A DNA stretch of 42,291 nucleotides from CAYOEZ01 sp964402955. GTDB lineage: Bacteria > Chloroflexota > DTOL01 > DAOUCN01. The notes under the pieces are model-generated. The model saw only the letters and a list, made by a program, of their open reading frames with translations, was not told where the DNA came from and searched no databases. Shown one piece after another: positions 1 through 8,287 of this stretch (the first letter of the stretch is position 1; each line of letters begins with the position of its first letter). A program made the translations under genes and the position numbers. The DNA lies in NCBI GenBank assembly GCA_964402955.1, contig CAYOEZ010000012.1, positions 1-42,291 of the forward strand, in the 5' to 3' direction.

Positions 1-1226
1 GATGGGTTGCCGGCGCCAGCTGGTCCAACCGGCGCAACGGTCTGCCCCGTTCTGAAGTCCAGAACCACATCGTGCAGTACCTCGGAGGTATCCTGACGAT
101 AGTTGAATGACACATGATCGAAGACGATACGCCCGCTGCGGGGCGGCATCGCGCCCAAGCCCGGGCGATCGGGCACGTCTGGCGCGGTGTCGAGAAGCTC
201 CACCACGCGCTCGCCGCCGGCCATGGCCGATTGCAACGTGTTGTAGAGCTGGCTCAAGTCCTGAATGGGCTGGAAAAAGCGCGTCACGTAGGCCAGGAAT
301 GCGACCAATACGCCGATCGTCACCTGGCTGTGCATGACGGCCTGCCCGCCGAACCAGAGTACAATGCCCGTCGCCAGCATCCCCAGAAACTCGATTGTCG
401 GCAAAAAGATGAATGACAGAGACAGCGCATCGACTTGTGCATCGCGATTGGCGACGTTCACCTGGTCAAAGCGCTGCTGCGACTTGCCTTCCTGCGCAAA
501 CGCCTGGATGACGCGCATGCCGGCGATGCCTTCGGCCAGGTCGCCCACCACGGCGGCAACGCTGGTGCGCGTCTGCCTGAACGCCACCTTGGCCCGGCGT
601 GAGAAGAGGAGGGTCGCCACCGCCATCAGCGGGATGACGGCAAAGGCCATCAGCGCCAGTTGCCAGTTCATCGACAGCATCACGATGATGATACCCACCA
701 GCAGCAGCATGTCGGCAATCGTGTTGATCCAACCCTCGGACAAGAGGTCGCTGATCACGGCCACATCATTGATCACGTGCGACACGGTGACGCCAACGAT
801 GTGGCCATCGTGGTAGCTCATCGAGAGGCGCTGGAGCTGGCGAAACAGGCTGGCGCGCAGATTGCCGATGGCGCGTTGCCCCACCCACGACAGCGTATAC
901 GATTGTACGGTCGTGGCAATGTAGAGGGCCACGAAAGCGGCAGCAGTGACGATACAAATACTCAGCAAGCCATCCGTATCGCCTTGCGCAATGTAGCGAT
1001 CGATCGTGACCTTGCTCAGGTACGGCATCAGCAGCGTCAGGCCGGAAGCAGCCAGCATGGCAACGAACGCCAGCGCAATCTGCCGCCAATATGGACGCAG
1101 GTAGCTGGCCATGCGCGCCACCACGCGGCGGTCGAAGTACTTACCGTCCTCTTTCTCCGCTCCAAAGTGCTCCAACATGTGGCCCGGCCCACCCGTCGGG
1201 CCGGCGACGCCAATTCCAAAGCTCAT
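1..1226 (-). CDS. ABC exporter, second half of a heterodimer (3' end outside window)
   Basis: An open frame runs from an ATG at 1226 to the window edge, about 408 codons. It has a cytosolic N-terminus, then the six-helix type-1 exporter membrane domain (roughly residues 40-330, with the AFAQEGKSQQRF coupling-helix region), then the start of the nucleotide-binding domain. The frame leaves the window at the Walker A loop, so signature and Walker B cannot be checked. Its ATG overlaps the TGA of the upstream exporter gene by four bases (ATGA), which indicates translational coupling. The pair most likely forms a heterodimeric drug/lipid-type exporter; the substrate cannot be inferred. The last ten codons before the edge deviate from consensus: the Walker A reads GPAGAGNP where a Lys-Ser/Thr pair is expected. 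This may be low-quality contig-end sequence. Confidence 0.88.
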   Translation of the reverse strand, partial: MSFGIGVAGPTGGPGHMLEHFGAEKEDGKYFDRRVVARMASYLRPYWRQIALAFVAMLAASGLTLLMPYLSKVTIDRYIAQGDTDGLLSICIVTAAAFVALYIATTVQSYTLSWVGQRAIGNLRASLFRQLQRLSMSYHDGHIVGVTVSHVINDVAVISDLLSEGWINTIADMLLLVGIIIVMLSMNWQLALMAFAVIPLMAVATLLFSRRAKVAFRQTRTSVAAVVGDLAEGIAGMRVIQAFAQEGKSQQRFDQVNVANRDAQVDALSLSFIFLPTIEFLGMLATGIVLWFGGQAVMHSQVTIGVLVAFLAYVTRFFQPIQDLSQLYNTLQSAMAGGERVVELLDTAPDVPDRPGLGAMPPRSGRIVFDHVSFNYRQDTSEVLHDVVLDFRTGQTVAPVGPAGAGNP

Positions 1227-3034
1227 GTTTGCGCCTGCATAGTCGTGGATGCGTCCCCGGCAAACTGGCGCTGATAGAGGTCAGCGTACAAACTCGACGT
1301 CTTGAGAAGCTCCTGGTGCTTGCCCCGTGCAGCGATACCGCTCTGGTCCAGCACGAGAATCTGATCGGCGCGCAGCAATGTGCTCAGTCGATGCGCAATG
1401 ACGAACGTTGTGCGACCTTGCATCAGGCGTTCCAATGCGGCTTGAATCAAATGCTCGGTTCCGGTGTCCACGCTGGCGGTGGCATCGTCGAGAATGAGAA
1501 TGCACGGGTCAGTCAGTATGGCACGGGCAATGGCCAGTCTCTGTTTCTGCCCGCCAGACAGCGTCACGCCGCGCTCGCCCACCTCGGTCTCGTAGCCATC
1601 AGCCGTCTGGGAGATAAACTCATGCGCCTGCGCTGCCTTGGCCGCCTCCACGATCTGTTCTTCGCTGGCGTCGGGCGAACCGAAGGCGATGTTCTCGCGC
1701 ATGGTCGCGGCAAAGAGCGTCGTATCTTGCAGGACAATGCCGATCTGGCTGCGCAGGGAGTTGAGGGTGTACTGGCGGATATCGTGGCCGTCGATGAGCA
1801 CGCGTCCCGCCGTGGGGTCATAGAAGCGTGGGATGAGGCTGATCAGAGTTGATTTGCCGGAGCCTGTTGGTCCCAGTAGCGCAACCACCTGCCCCGGCAG
1901 CGCTTCCAATGTCACGTCGTTTATGACCGGCCTGGTGCCATAGGTAAACGAGGCATGGTCGAAATAGACGTGGCCCTTGATCGGCGGCATCGGCGTGGCA
2001 TCGGGGGCGTCGCGCACGTCTGGCACAGCGTCCAGAATCTCGAAGATGCGCTCGCCCGCCGCGGCGCCCATCGCCAGCATGGGCACTGTCTGGCCAAGCA
2101 TGCGGATGGGCGGAACAAGCTGCGCCAGGTAGGTGGTAAACGCCACAAGACCGCCCAGCGTCAACTCGCCGCGGATGACGAGCATACCGCCATACCAGAG
2201 GATGAAAACCGTCGCCAGGTTGGCAATCAACTGCATCAGCGGTTGGTTGACCGAGCTCAGCCGCACCGACTGCGACGACACGCCAAACCAGTGCTCGTTT
2301 TGCTCGTCGAAGCGCGCGATCTCCGCCTCTTCCTGAGCGAATGCCTTGACGACGCGCGCCCCGCGCAGGTTCTGCTCCAGGCGTGTTGTCAGCCCGGCCA
2401 GTTGCCGTTGGATGGCCAGGGAGAGCGGGCGCGCCCGCCGGCCGAAATGGATGGCGCGCCAGGCCAGCAGAGGCATCGCCGCAACGGCGAAGAGCGCCAG
2501 GCGAGGGTTCATCCATAACAAGATGAGCGCGGTCGCCACAAGCACCACCATGCTGCTGAGCATGCGGATTGTGGCGCGGCCGGTGATCATGCGCACGCGC
2601 TCGACATCCTGAATGGCGCGCGAGAGCAGCTCGCCCGTTTCGGCTTGAGTGAGGAACGAAAAGGAAAGCTCGGTCAGCTTGCGTTGGATGCGAGCGCGCA
2701 GATCGTAGGCAACGCTTTGGCCGGCTGTCTCACTCCAGCGGCCCTGCAGAAACGTCAGCCCGCCTTTGACGAGCGTCACCGCGAGCAGGCCCAGGACAGA
2801 GCCACTCAAGACGGCGGTATCCTTCCCGCCGATGCCCTGATCGATGATCCAGCGCACAAACTGCGGCACGAGCATATTCACGACGTTGATGCCGAGCATG
2901 GCCAGGAAGGCGCCACTTGCATACGCGGCGTATGGCCGGAGATAGCTGTAGCAACGCCACAGGAGGCGGAAATCGCCAGGCTTGATCTGCTGAGGAAGAA
3001 CCGGCGCAATGCCGGCGGTGGTTTTGGCTGCCAT
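1223..3034 (-). CDS. ABC exporter, ATP-binding/permease half with a degenerate site
   Basis: This 603-aa half-transporter has a six-helix membrane domain (about residues 35-330) followed by an ABC ATPase. The ATPase shows Walker A GPTGSGKST near residue 388, signature LSGGQKQR near 491 and Walker B ILILDDATAS near 513. The residue after the Walker B Asp is Asp, where a catalytic Glu is normal. In heterodimeric exporters such as TM287/288 this substitution marks the subunit contributing the degenerate ATP site, and the adjacent overlapping exporter gene fits as its partner. I chose the ATG at 3034 and not the GTG at 3097, because the longer frame would translate through the promoter. The extended -10 TGGTATAAT ends six bases before this ATG, so the mRNA may be leaderless. 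Confidence 0.9.
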   Translation of the reverse strand: MAAKTTAGIAPVLPQQIKPGDFRLLWRCYSYLRPYAAYASGAFLAMLGINVVNMLVPQFVRWIIDQGIGGKDTAVLSGSVLGLLAVTLVKGGLTFLQGRWSETAGQSVAYDLRARIQRKLTELSFSFLTQAETGELLSRAIQDVERVRMITGRATIRMLSSMVVLVATALILLWMNPRLALFAVAAMPLLAWRAIHFGRRARPLSLAIQRQLAGLTTRLEQNLRGARVVKAFAQEEAEIARFDEQNEHWFGVSSQSVRLSSVNQPLMQLIANLATVFILWYGGMLVIRGELTLGGLVAFTTYLAQLVPPIRMLGQTVPMLAMGAAAGERIFEILDAVPDVRDAPDATPMPPIKGHVYFDHASFTYGTRPVINDVTLEALPGQVVALLGPTGSGKSTLISLIPRFYDPTAGRVLIDGHDIRQYTLNSLRSQIGIVLQDTTLFAATMRENIAFGSPDASEEQIVEAAKAAQAHEFISQTADGYETEVGERGVTLSGGQKQRLAIARAILTDPCILILDDATASVDTGTEHLIQAALERLMQGRTTFVIAHRLSTLLRADQILVLDQSGIAARGKHQELLKTSSLYADLYQRQFAGDASTTMQAQT

Positions 3035-3040
3035 GGCTAG

Positions 3041-3069
3041 ATTATACCATAGTAGCGACGAGGACGAAA
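3041..3069 (-). promoter_or_regulatory. Promoter of the ABC exporter pair (extended -10)
   Basis: On the minus strand the extended -10 TGGTATAAT lies with TATAAT at 3046-3041 and a weak -35 (TTTCGT) 17 bases upstream. Only six bases (CTAGCC) separate TATAAT from the ATG at 3034, placing the expected +1 at or within a base or two of the start codon. Confidence 0.7.
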
Positions 3070-3082
3070 GGACTATCTTTCG

Positions 3083-3112
3083 TTGACAGCCAGGCACGGC
3101 AGATGGTATAGT
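3083..3112 (+). promoter_or_regulatory. Promoter of the sugar-acid cluster
   Basis: TTGACA at 3083-3088 and TATAGT at 3107-3112, 18 bases apart, with TGG before the -10. It faces downstream to the isomerase gene at 3154 and lies back to back with the exporter promoter. Confidence 0.75.
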
Positions 3113-3153
3113 GCATTGCGCATGAGTACCATGACAAACAAGGAGAATAGATC

Positions 3154-3945
3154 ATGATCAAGTATGGCGTCTGTCAATGGTGCATTGATCGCCGCGGCGT
3201 CGATGCCATCGCACGCATCGCGGAGCTCGGGTTAACCTGCACGCAGCTCACGGTCGGCAATGATGAGGATCTGCTTGCCCTGTCCGACAAGACCATCCAG
3301 GCCGCCTACCTGAGCGCAGCGGCGCAGCATGGGGTGGCTATCACTGGCCTGGCGCTCAATATGCTCGCCTCCAGCGACGGCATGCTCAGCCCGGCCGGGA
3401 GCGAGGCGCACAACAAAGCCCTCGCTGTCATCGAGCAGAGCCTGGGCATCGCTCACGCGATGAGCGTCCCCATGATGCACATCCCCAACTTCGGCCGCGC
3501 TGAGATCAAGACGGACGCCGACATGGCGCTCACAGCAGATGTGTTTCGCTGGGCCTGTGTCCTGGCTGAGGGCAGCGGCGTAACGATCGCCACCGAAAAC
3601 CCCTTCGGCGTCGATGGACACAAAGAGCTTTTCCGCCTGGTCGGTCATCCCGGCTTCAAGTTTCTGCTGGACACACGTAATCCTGTTGTGCGCGGCCATA
3701 GCGCGGTCGCGCTGATCGAGCAACTTGGCGAGCGCATGTGCAATCAGGTACACGTCAAGGATGGGCAGGGCGGGGTCAAAGGCAGCGTGAGCCTGGGCAC
3801 AGGCGACGGCGATTTTGCCGCCTCGGCCCGTGCGCTGCTCGCCGCCGGCTTCGACGGCTACATCATTTCCGAAAACCGCTACGAGCAGGATGCGGAGCGA
3901 CTGCTGGCCGAGGACATGGCCGTTCTGCGCGGCTATTTCGGCTGA
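3154..3945 (+). CDS. Hydroxypyruvate isomerase / sugar isomerase-epimerase family TIM barrel
   Basis: This 263-aa protein belongs to the xylose-isomerase-like (AP endonuclease 2) TIM-barrel superfamily. The four expected metal ligands are visible in order: Glu148 in ATENPFG, Asp173 in LLDTRN, His200 in QVHVKDG and Glu240 in ISENRY. They match the Glu-Asp-His-Glu set of hydroxypyruvate isomerases and ketose 3-epimerases. Start ATG 3154 follows AAGGAG at 3140-3145. It heads the sugar-acid cluster (MFS transporter, lactonase, dehydratase) from the promoter at 3083-3112. The likely role is interconversion of a small sugar or sugar acid; the exact substrate is not evident. Confidence 0.85.
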   Translation: MIKYGVCQWCIDRRGVDAIARIAELGLTCTQLTVGNDEDLLALSDKTIQAAYLSAAAQHGVAITGLALNMLASSDGMLSPAGSEAHNKALAVIEQSLGIAHAMSVPMMHIPNFGRAEIKTDADMALTADVFRWACVLAEGSGVTIATENPFGVDGHKELFRLVGHPGFKFLLDTRNPVVRGHSAVALIEQLGERMCNQVHVKDGQGGVKGSVSLGTGDGDFAASARALLAAGFDGYIISENRYEQDAERLLAEDMAVLRGYFG

Positions 3946-4012
3946 GCGCGTGGGTGCAGGCTAGCGTGTGCGCAATAATTGCGGCGCTAGACGCATACAA
4001 AGGAACAGCATT

Positions 4013-5278
4013 GTGACCGTCATGGGCGCCTCCGACGACAAACTTGGCCGCGACTTCTGGCTGCTGAGCCTCACCATCGCTCTGATCGGAATCGGTTTTC
4101 AGGGCATGGCACAGTTGCTCAAAGTCCTCTATGTGCTGCGCCTGGGCTTTGGCGCCGAGTTTGTCGGGGTCATCTTCGCAACTGGCGCTACCTGCTTTGC
4201 CCTGGCCAGCGTGCCCGCCGGCGCCCTGGGCGCACGCTTCGGCCCACGCAGGGTCATGATCGCGGGCGCGCTGGTCAACGTCTTCAGCATGTTGGTGCTC
4301 GCGGCGAGCGACCTCCTGCCAGCGGGCGCACGCGCCGTTGGCCCGTTGCTATTCGAGGTGCTGGGACCGATGGGATGGTCGGTCCTCGTCGTCAATCAGG
4401 TGGCGGCGCTCACTGCCGTCACGACGGCCAGAAATCGCAAGCATGCCTTTGGCCTGAAGGAAGGCATCCTCGGCATCGGCATCTTTGCCGGCAGCCTCGT
4501 TGCCGGTTTCCTGCCCGGCCTGTTTGCCGGACTGATCGGCCAGACCACCGCTGATCCTGCGCCCTATCGCTACGCCATGATCGTCGCCGCACTCGTCTCG
4601 CTGACCGGCCTGGCGCCGCTGCTGCTGCTCAGCCCGCTGCGCGCGAGCGAGCGGCCGCGGCTGGAGCGCGCCACTCTTCCTCCGCTACGGCCATTGCTGG
4701 TCATTGCCGTATGCGCCTTCCTGGTCAGCGCAGCACTGGCCAGCGCGCGTGCCTTTTCGCCTGCCTACCTGGACACGGTGTTCGGGCTGCCCACAGCACT
4801 GATCGGTGCTATCATAAGCATGGGCACATTCGCGGCCATCCTCGCCGCCTTTGGCAGCGCAGGCGTGGCGCGCCAACGTGGCAGCATGTTCGCTATGCTG
4901 GTGGCCTCGCTTGTGATGAGCGCGGGGTTGGTGTGCATGGCCGCCTTTCCGGGCTGGGGCATCGTAGCCGTCGGGCTGGTGTGCACGATCGGCTTCTCAT
5001 CGATGTGGCTGCCGGCCTATCAGGTGGTGCAGATGGAGATGGCGTCCCCTGAGTGGCGGGCGGTCGTGGCAGGGGTCGGCTCCATGGCCGGAAGCGTGGG
5101 CTTTGGCACGATGAGCCTGGCTGGAGGATTCATAGTCGTCAACAAGGGCTATCACTGGCTGTATGCGATCGCCGCGGCCATGGTGCTGCTTAGCGCCGCG
5201 CTCGTGCTGATCTTGCAGGCCCGGCGCAGGACACATCGTTCTTTGGACACTGGTGTGCAGAATCAGGACGCAGTCTGA
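4013..5278 (+). CDS. MFS transporter
   Basis: A 421-aa hydrophobic protein with about 12 predicted membrane segments and the MFS layout: two six-helix halves with a cytoplasmic loop near residues 205-220 (LRASERPRLERA). The loop after helix 2 (GALGARFGPRRVMI) is a good match to the MFS A-motif. The GTG at 4013 is preferred because AAAGGA at 3999-4004 is eight bases upstream; an ATG at 4022 is an alternative. It lies 67 bases after the isomerase gene on the same strand, so import or export of the sugar or sugar acid handled by this cluster is the natural guess. A short inverted repeat CGCAAT-A-ATTGCG at 3971-3983 in the gap could be an operator. Confidence 0.85.
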   Translation: MTVMGASDDKLGRDFWLLSLTIALIGIGFQGMAQLLKVLYVLRLGFGAEFVGVIFATGATCFALASVPAGALGARFGPRRVMIAGALVNVFSMLVLAASDLLPAGARAVGPLLFEVLGPMGWSVLVVNQVAALTAVTTARNRKHAFGLKEGILGIGIFAGSLVAGFLPGLFAGLIGQTTADPAPYRYAMIVAALVSLTGLAPLLLLSPLRASERPRLERATLPPLRPLLVIAVCAFLVSAALASARAFSPAYLDTVFGLPTALIGAIISMGTFAAILAAFGSAGVARQRGSMFAMLVASLVMSAGLVCMAAFPGWGIVAVGLVCTIGFSSMWLPAYQVVQMEMASPEWRAVVAGVGSMAGSVGFGTMSLAGGFIVVNKGYHWLYAIAAAMVLLSAALVLILQARRRTHRSLDTGVQNQDAV

Positions 5279-5324
5279 ACAGCAATTCCAGACATGGTCA
5301 GGTTTGCGGGCACAAACATAGGGT

Positions 5325-5394
5325 GTAGGCCGGGCATCGTGCCCGGCAGCCCGGTCGCAGACGCAGACGACGCCGGGCACGATGCCCGGCCTAC
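5325..5394. repeat. REP-like perfect inverted repeat
   Basis: Two perfectly complementary 23-base arms (5325-5347 and 5372-5394) flank a 24-base spacer. Each arm starts with GTAG and contains its own small palindrome of the CCGGGCA...TGCCCGG type. No T-run follows, so it does not look like a simple terminator. It sits in the 188-base gap between the MFS gene and the lactonase, where it could form a cruciform or mRNA hairpin. The rest of the gap shows nothing else. Confidence 0.85.
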
Positions 5395-5466
5395 CTTTGC
5401 CTCCACATATTTGGAATCATTCCAGTCTGAACGCTGCGCTTGTTCTCTCAGAAAAAAGGAGATGAC

Positions 5467-6576
5467 ATGAGTAACCAAACAACGAAGGTTTTCGCCTATG
5501 TCGGCGTCTACACCAACATCCAGCCCTACGCGCGCGGTTGCGCCGACGGTATCAACGTCTACAGTCTGGACACAGCATCCGGGGCGATGAGTCTGCTGCA
5601 GAGCGTCGCGGGACCGATGAACCCGACCTTCCTCGCCTTGGACCCGGCGCAGCGGCGCCTCTACGCCGTAGTGTCTGTGCCAGAGATTGATGGCCACGAT
5701 GGCGGAGCGCTCAGCGCCTACCAGATCGATCCGGCCACGGGACGCCTCACCTATCTCAACCGCCAGTCGGTCATGGGAGCGGGCCCATGTTTCGTCACCG
5801 TCGATGCCACCAGTTCGTTCGCCATCGCCGCCAACTACCCGGGCGGAAGCGTGGCCATGTTGCCCATCGAGAGCGACGGTCGCCTGGGCGTGGCAACCGA
5901 CTTCATCCAGCATGTGGGATCGAGCGTCCACATGCCCAATCAGGAGCGCGCCCACGCCCATTCGGTGAACATCGATGCCGCTAACAGATTTGCCCTCGTC
6001 TGTGACCTGGGCATGGACAAGGTCATGATCTATCGGCTGGATCTTGCGCAGGGCAAGCTCATACCTAACCAGACGCCCTGGGTATCGTCACGCCCCGGCG
6101 CCGGCCCACGCCACCTCTCGCTCCACCCCAACGGCCGCTTTGCCTACGTGATCAACGAGCTTGACGCCACGTTGTCTGCCTACACCTACGACGCAGCCAG
6201 TGGAGAGTTGCGCGAGATTCAGTCCGTCCCTACCGTCCCCGCCGATTATCATGGCAACAACGCTTGCGCTGAAGTGCGCGTGGCGCCGTCCGGTAAGTTC
6301 GTCTACGGCTCGAACCGCGGCCACGACAGCATCGTCATCTATGCCATCGACGAGACGAGCGGCCTGCTGACCTACGTCGGCCACGAGCCGAGCCAGGGGC
6401 GCAATCCGCGCAATTTCAACTTCACCCCAGACGGCAAGTTGATGCTCGTCGCCAACCAGGACAGCGATAGCATCGTCGCTTTCCACATGGATGCGCAGAC
6501 CGGTAAGCTCACACCCACACGCCAGGTCACGGCCTCGCCCTCGCCGGTCTGCATCAAGTTCGCCGTGTTCTCATAA
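5467..6576 (+). CDS. Lactonase, seven-bladed beta-propeller (Pgl/YbhE family)
   Basis: A 369-aa protein with the repeated blades of the lactonase family that includes 6-phosphogluconolactonase YbhE: FAYVGVYTN at the N-terminus, repeated F/Y-A-x-V-x-N strands, GAGPRHLSLHPNG, and RNPRNFNFTPDGKLMLVANQDSDS at the end of the propeller. There is no signal peptide, so it is cytoplasmic. Start ATG 5467 has AGGAG at 5457-5461. It would hydrolyse a sugar lactone to the free acid, which the next gene, a sugar-acid dehydratase only 25 bases downstream, could then dehydrate. Whether the substrate is phosphorylated is unknown; the neighbourhood favours a non-phosphorylated lactone. Confidence 0.87.
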   Translation: MSNQTTKVFAYVGVYTNIQPYARGCADGINVYSLDTASGAMSLLQSVAGPMNPTFLALDPAQRRLYAVVSVPEIDGHDGGALSAYQIDPATGRLTYLNRQSVMGAGPCFVTVDATSSFAIAANYPGGSVAMLPIESDGRLGVATDFIQHVGSSVHMPNQERAHAHSVNIDAANRFALVCDLGMDKVMIYRLDLAQGKLIPNQTPWVSSRPGAGPRHLSLHPNGRFAYVINELDATLSAYTYDAASGELREIQSVPTVPADYHGNNACAEVRVAPSGKFVYGSNRGHDSIVIYAIDETSGLLTYVGHEPSQGRNPRNFNFTPDGKLMLVANQDSDSIVAFHMDAQTGKLTPTRQVTASPSPVCIKFAVFS

Positions 6577-6601
6577 CCAACGGACAGCAGGAGAATCATA
6601 A

Positions 6602-7753
6602 ATGAAGATCACTGGCGTCGAAACCTATCTTGCGCACATAAGCGGCAACCGCAACACACCGTTGCTGCGCATTATGACCGACGAGGGTATCTACGGCATT
6701 GGCGAGCCGTTCTCGGTTGGCCCCGATCTGGCTGTCGTCAAGGTCATCGAATACTTTGCCGAGTGGCTGCTGGGTCGCGACCCGATGGACATCGAGGGCC
6801 TGTGGCAACTGATGTACGCCGGATCGCGCTTTCCCGGCGGCTCTGTGCTCAACGCCGCCATCAGCGGCATCGAGCACGCGCTGTGGGACATCAAGGGCAA
6901 GGCGCTGGGCACGCCCGTCTACCAACTGGTGGGGGGTAAATGCCGCGACAAAGTGCGCGTCTATCAGTCGATCGATGGCGACACACCCGAACAGTTGGCC
7001 GACAATGCACGCGCCCTGATCGAGAAGTACCACTACACCGCCCTCAAGATGCTGCCCGTCTTCCGCCGCCCGCTCTGGCACGATCAGGGCGTCAGCGCCG
7101 TTGTAAAGAGCGCCGAGTCGCGCATGCGCGCCGTGCGTGAGGCGGTGGGCGACAATGTGGACATTGGGCTCGACGCACACGCCCAGTTCTTCGAGGCGAC
7201 GACCATCCTGGAGATCTGCCGCGCCGTGCAGCCCTACCATCCGCTGTTCATGGAAGAGCCGCTGCGCCCGGAGAACCGTGCGGCGATGGGCGACCTGCGG
7301 GCGAAGTCGCCCGTGCCCATCGCCACCGGCGAAGCGCTGTTCACCAAGTATGAGTTTCGCGACCTGCTGGCAAACCACGGCGCGGACATCATCCAACCCG
7401 ATGTCTGCATCGTGGGCGGGCTGTGGGAGATGAAGAAGATCGCCGCCATGGCCGAGGCTGCCTACGTCACCGTCGCCCCGCACAACCCCTGCGGCCCGGT
7501 GGCAACTGCGGTCAACACGCATTTTTGCCTGAGCACGCACAACGTCCTGATTCTGGAGTACCATGCCGACGATGTGTCGCCGCGGCGCGACATCATCGAC
7601 GAGCCGATTGTGCTGGAAAACGGCTACCTGCTGCCGCCAACGCGGCCGGGCCTCGGCATCGACTTGAACCTCAAGGCCTGCGCCGGCCAGCCCTACAAGT
7701 CGTGGCATCGCCCGTTCCTCTGGCGCATGGACGGCAGCCTGGGCTATCAGTAG
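6602..7753 (+). CDS. Enolase-superfamily sugar-acid dehydratase (galactonate/mannonate dehydratase-like)
   Basis: A 383-aa member of the mandelate racemase/muconate lactonizing enzyme group. Metal ligands are seen as Asp191 (GLDAHAQF), Glu218 (FMEEPLRPEN) and Glu244 (IATGEALFTKYEF). His193 and His294 (VAPHNPCGPV) match the acid/base pair of D-galactonate dehydratase, and Glu319 closes the barrel. The spacing of these residues follows the GalD subgroup closely, so dehydration of an aldonic acid to a 2-keto-3-deoxy sugar acid is likely. Start ATG 6602 has AGGAG about ten bases upstream. It is the last gene of the plus-strand cluster; the DapA-like aldolase at 10645 could use its product. Confidence 0.88.
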   Translation: MKITGVETYLAHISGNRNTPLLRIMTDEGIYGIGEPFSVGPDLAVVKVIEYFAEWLLGRDPMDIEGLWQLMYAGSRFPGGSVLNAAISGIEHALWDIKGKALGTPVYQLVGGKCRDKVRVYQSIDGDTPEQLADNARALIEKYHYTALKMLPVFRRPLWHDQGVSAVVKSAESRMRAVREAVGDNVDIGLDAHAQFFEATTILEICRAVQPYHPLFMEEPLRPENRAAMGDLRAKSPVPIATGEALFTKYEFRDLLANHGADIIQPDVCIVGGLWEMKKIAAMAEAAYVTVAPHNPCGPVATAVNTHFCLSTHNVLILEYHADDVSPRRDIIDEPIVLENGYLLPPTRPGLGIDLNLKACAGQPYKSWHRPFLWRMDGSLGYQ

Positions 7754-7973
7754 CGCGGCGTCTGACGCCAGGCTGAAGCCATGCGCTACAGAAACGAAGC
7801 CCTTCGGGCTGAATCGCGGCGGCAGGGTAGCCCTGCACGGGGCTTTGTCCATATAGCACGGCTGCTTTAGCGCCGTGGGCCTGCCGCGGGTACGGGATTG
7901 TCAAGACCAAGTTCATCCTTCCGGGTAGAGTAATGCCAGAGGCGGTCTGAAGCATTCGCTTCAGATCGCCTTT
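7754..7973. other. Hairpin-rich intergenic stretch after the dehydratase gene
   Basis: Several small stem-loops crowd here: AGCCC-TTC-GGGCT near 7799-7811, GCAGGG-TAG-CCCTGC near 7831-7845, and a larger stem at 7941-7953/7958-7970 (GGCGGTCTGAAGC against GCTTCAGATCGCC, one mismatch, loop ATTC) followed by TTT. The last may terminate the plus-strand cluster. The first part resembles degenerate REP-type sequence. No convincing gene is seen on plus. Confidence 0.5.
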
Positions 7974-8226
7974 CCCCGTTTGCTTTCCACACAGCCGCCG
8001 GGTATTTGTAGTGCTCACGCACCGGCGTCATCTTTTCCCAATCCTCAACAGCTTTGACCTCCGGGGCGTTCACCATCTCTTCGAGCAGCGCCCTGGCCGT
8101 CGCGTAGTCCTTCGTCTGGTGATTCTCCAGCACGTCGTAGAGCAACATGGCGCGGTCGCCGGTCTTGAAAGCGAGAGTCTCGCGTTGCGCAGCTGACAGT
8201 GCGACCGATCCTTGACACTGTGACAC
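7867..8226 (-). CDS. Hypothetical protein, probably a decayed remnant
   Basis: This open frame of up to 119 aa is not recognised. The middle (about residues 27-80, starting MLLYDVLENHQTKDY) is acidic/helical and reads like genuine protein. The last 40 residues run through a hairpin and REP-like sequence, so the original C-terminus is probably lost. The longest start (GTG 8226) lies inside the msrA promoter and has no ribosome site; ATG 8148 is an internal alternative, also without a good one. It may be a truncated gene, and could be spurious. Confidence 0.3.
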   Translation of the reverse strand: MSQCQGSVALSAAQRETLAFKTGDRAMLLYDVLENHQTKDYATARALLEEMVNAPEVKAVEDWEKMTPVREHYKYPAAVWKANGERRSEANASDRLWHYSTRKDELGLDNPVPAAGPRR

Positions 8227-8240
8227 GAGCAGGCTATAAT
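8212..8240 (+). promoter_or_regulatory. Consensus promoter of msrA
   Basis: TTGACA at 8212-8217 and TATAAT at 8235-8240, exactly 17 bases apart, both hexamers perfect. The start codon of msrA is 48 bases downstream. Confidence 0.85.
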
Positions 8241-8287
8241 GCTCACGCCATATATAAGCATATTACTCATCACATGAGGTGGAGAAC

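Noticed and set aside
6596..7852. 418-aa open frame on the minus strand opposite the dehydratase gene
   Set aside because: It mirrors a gene with complete catalytic residues and ribosome site; its composition (Arg/His/Val/Gln-rich) is typical of an antisense shadow in high-GC DNA.
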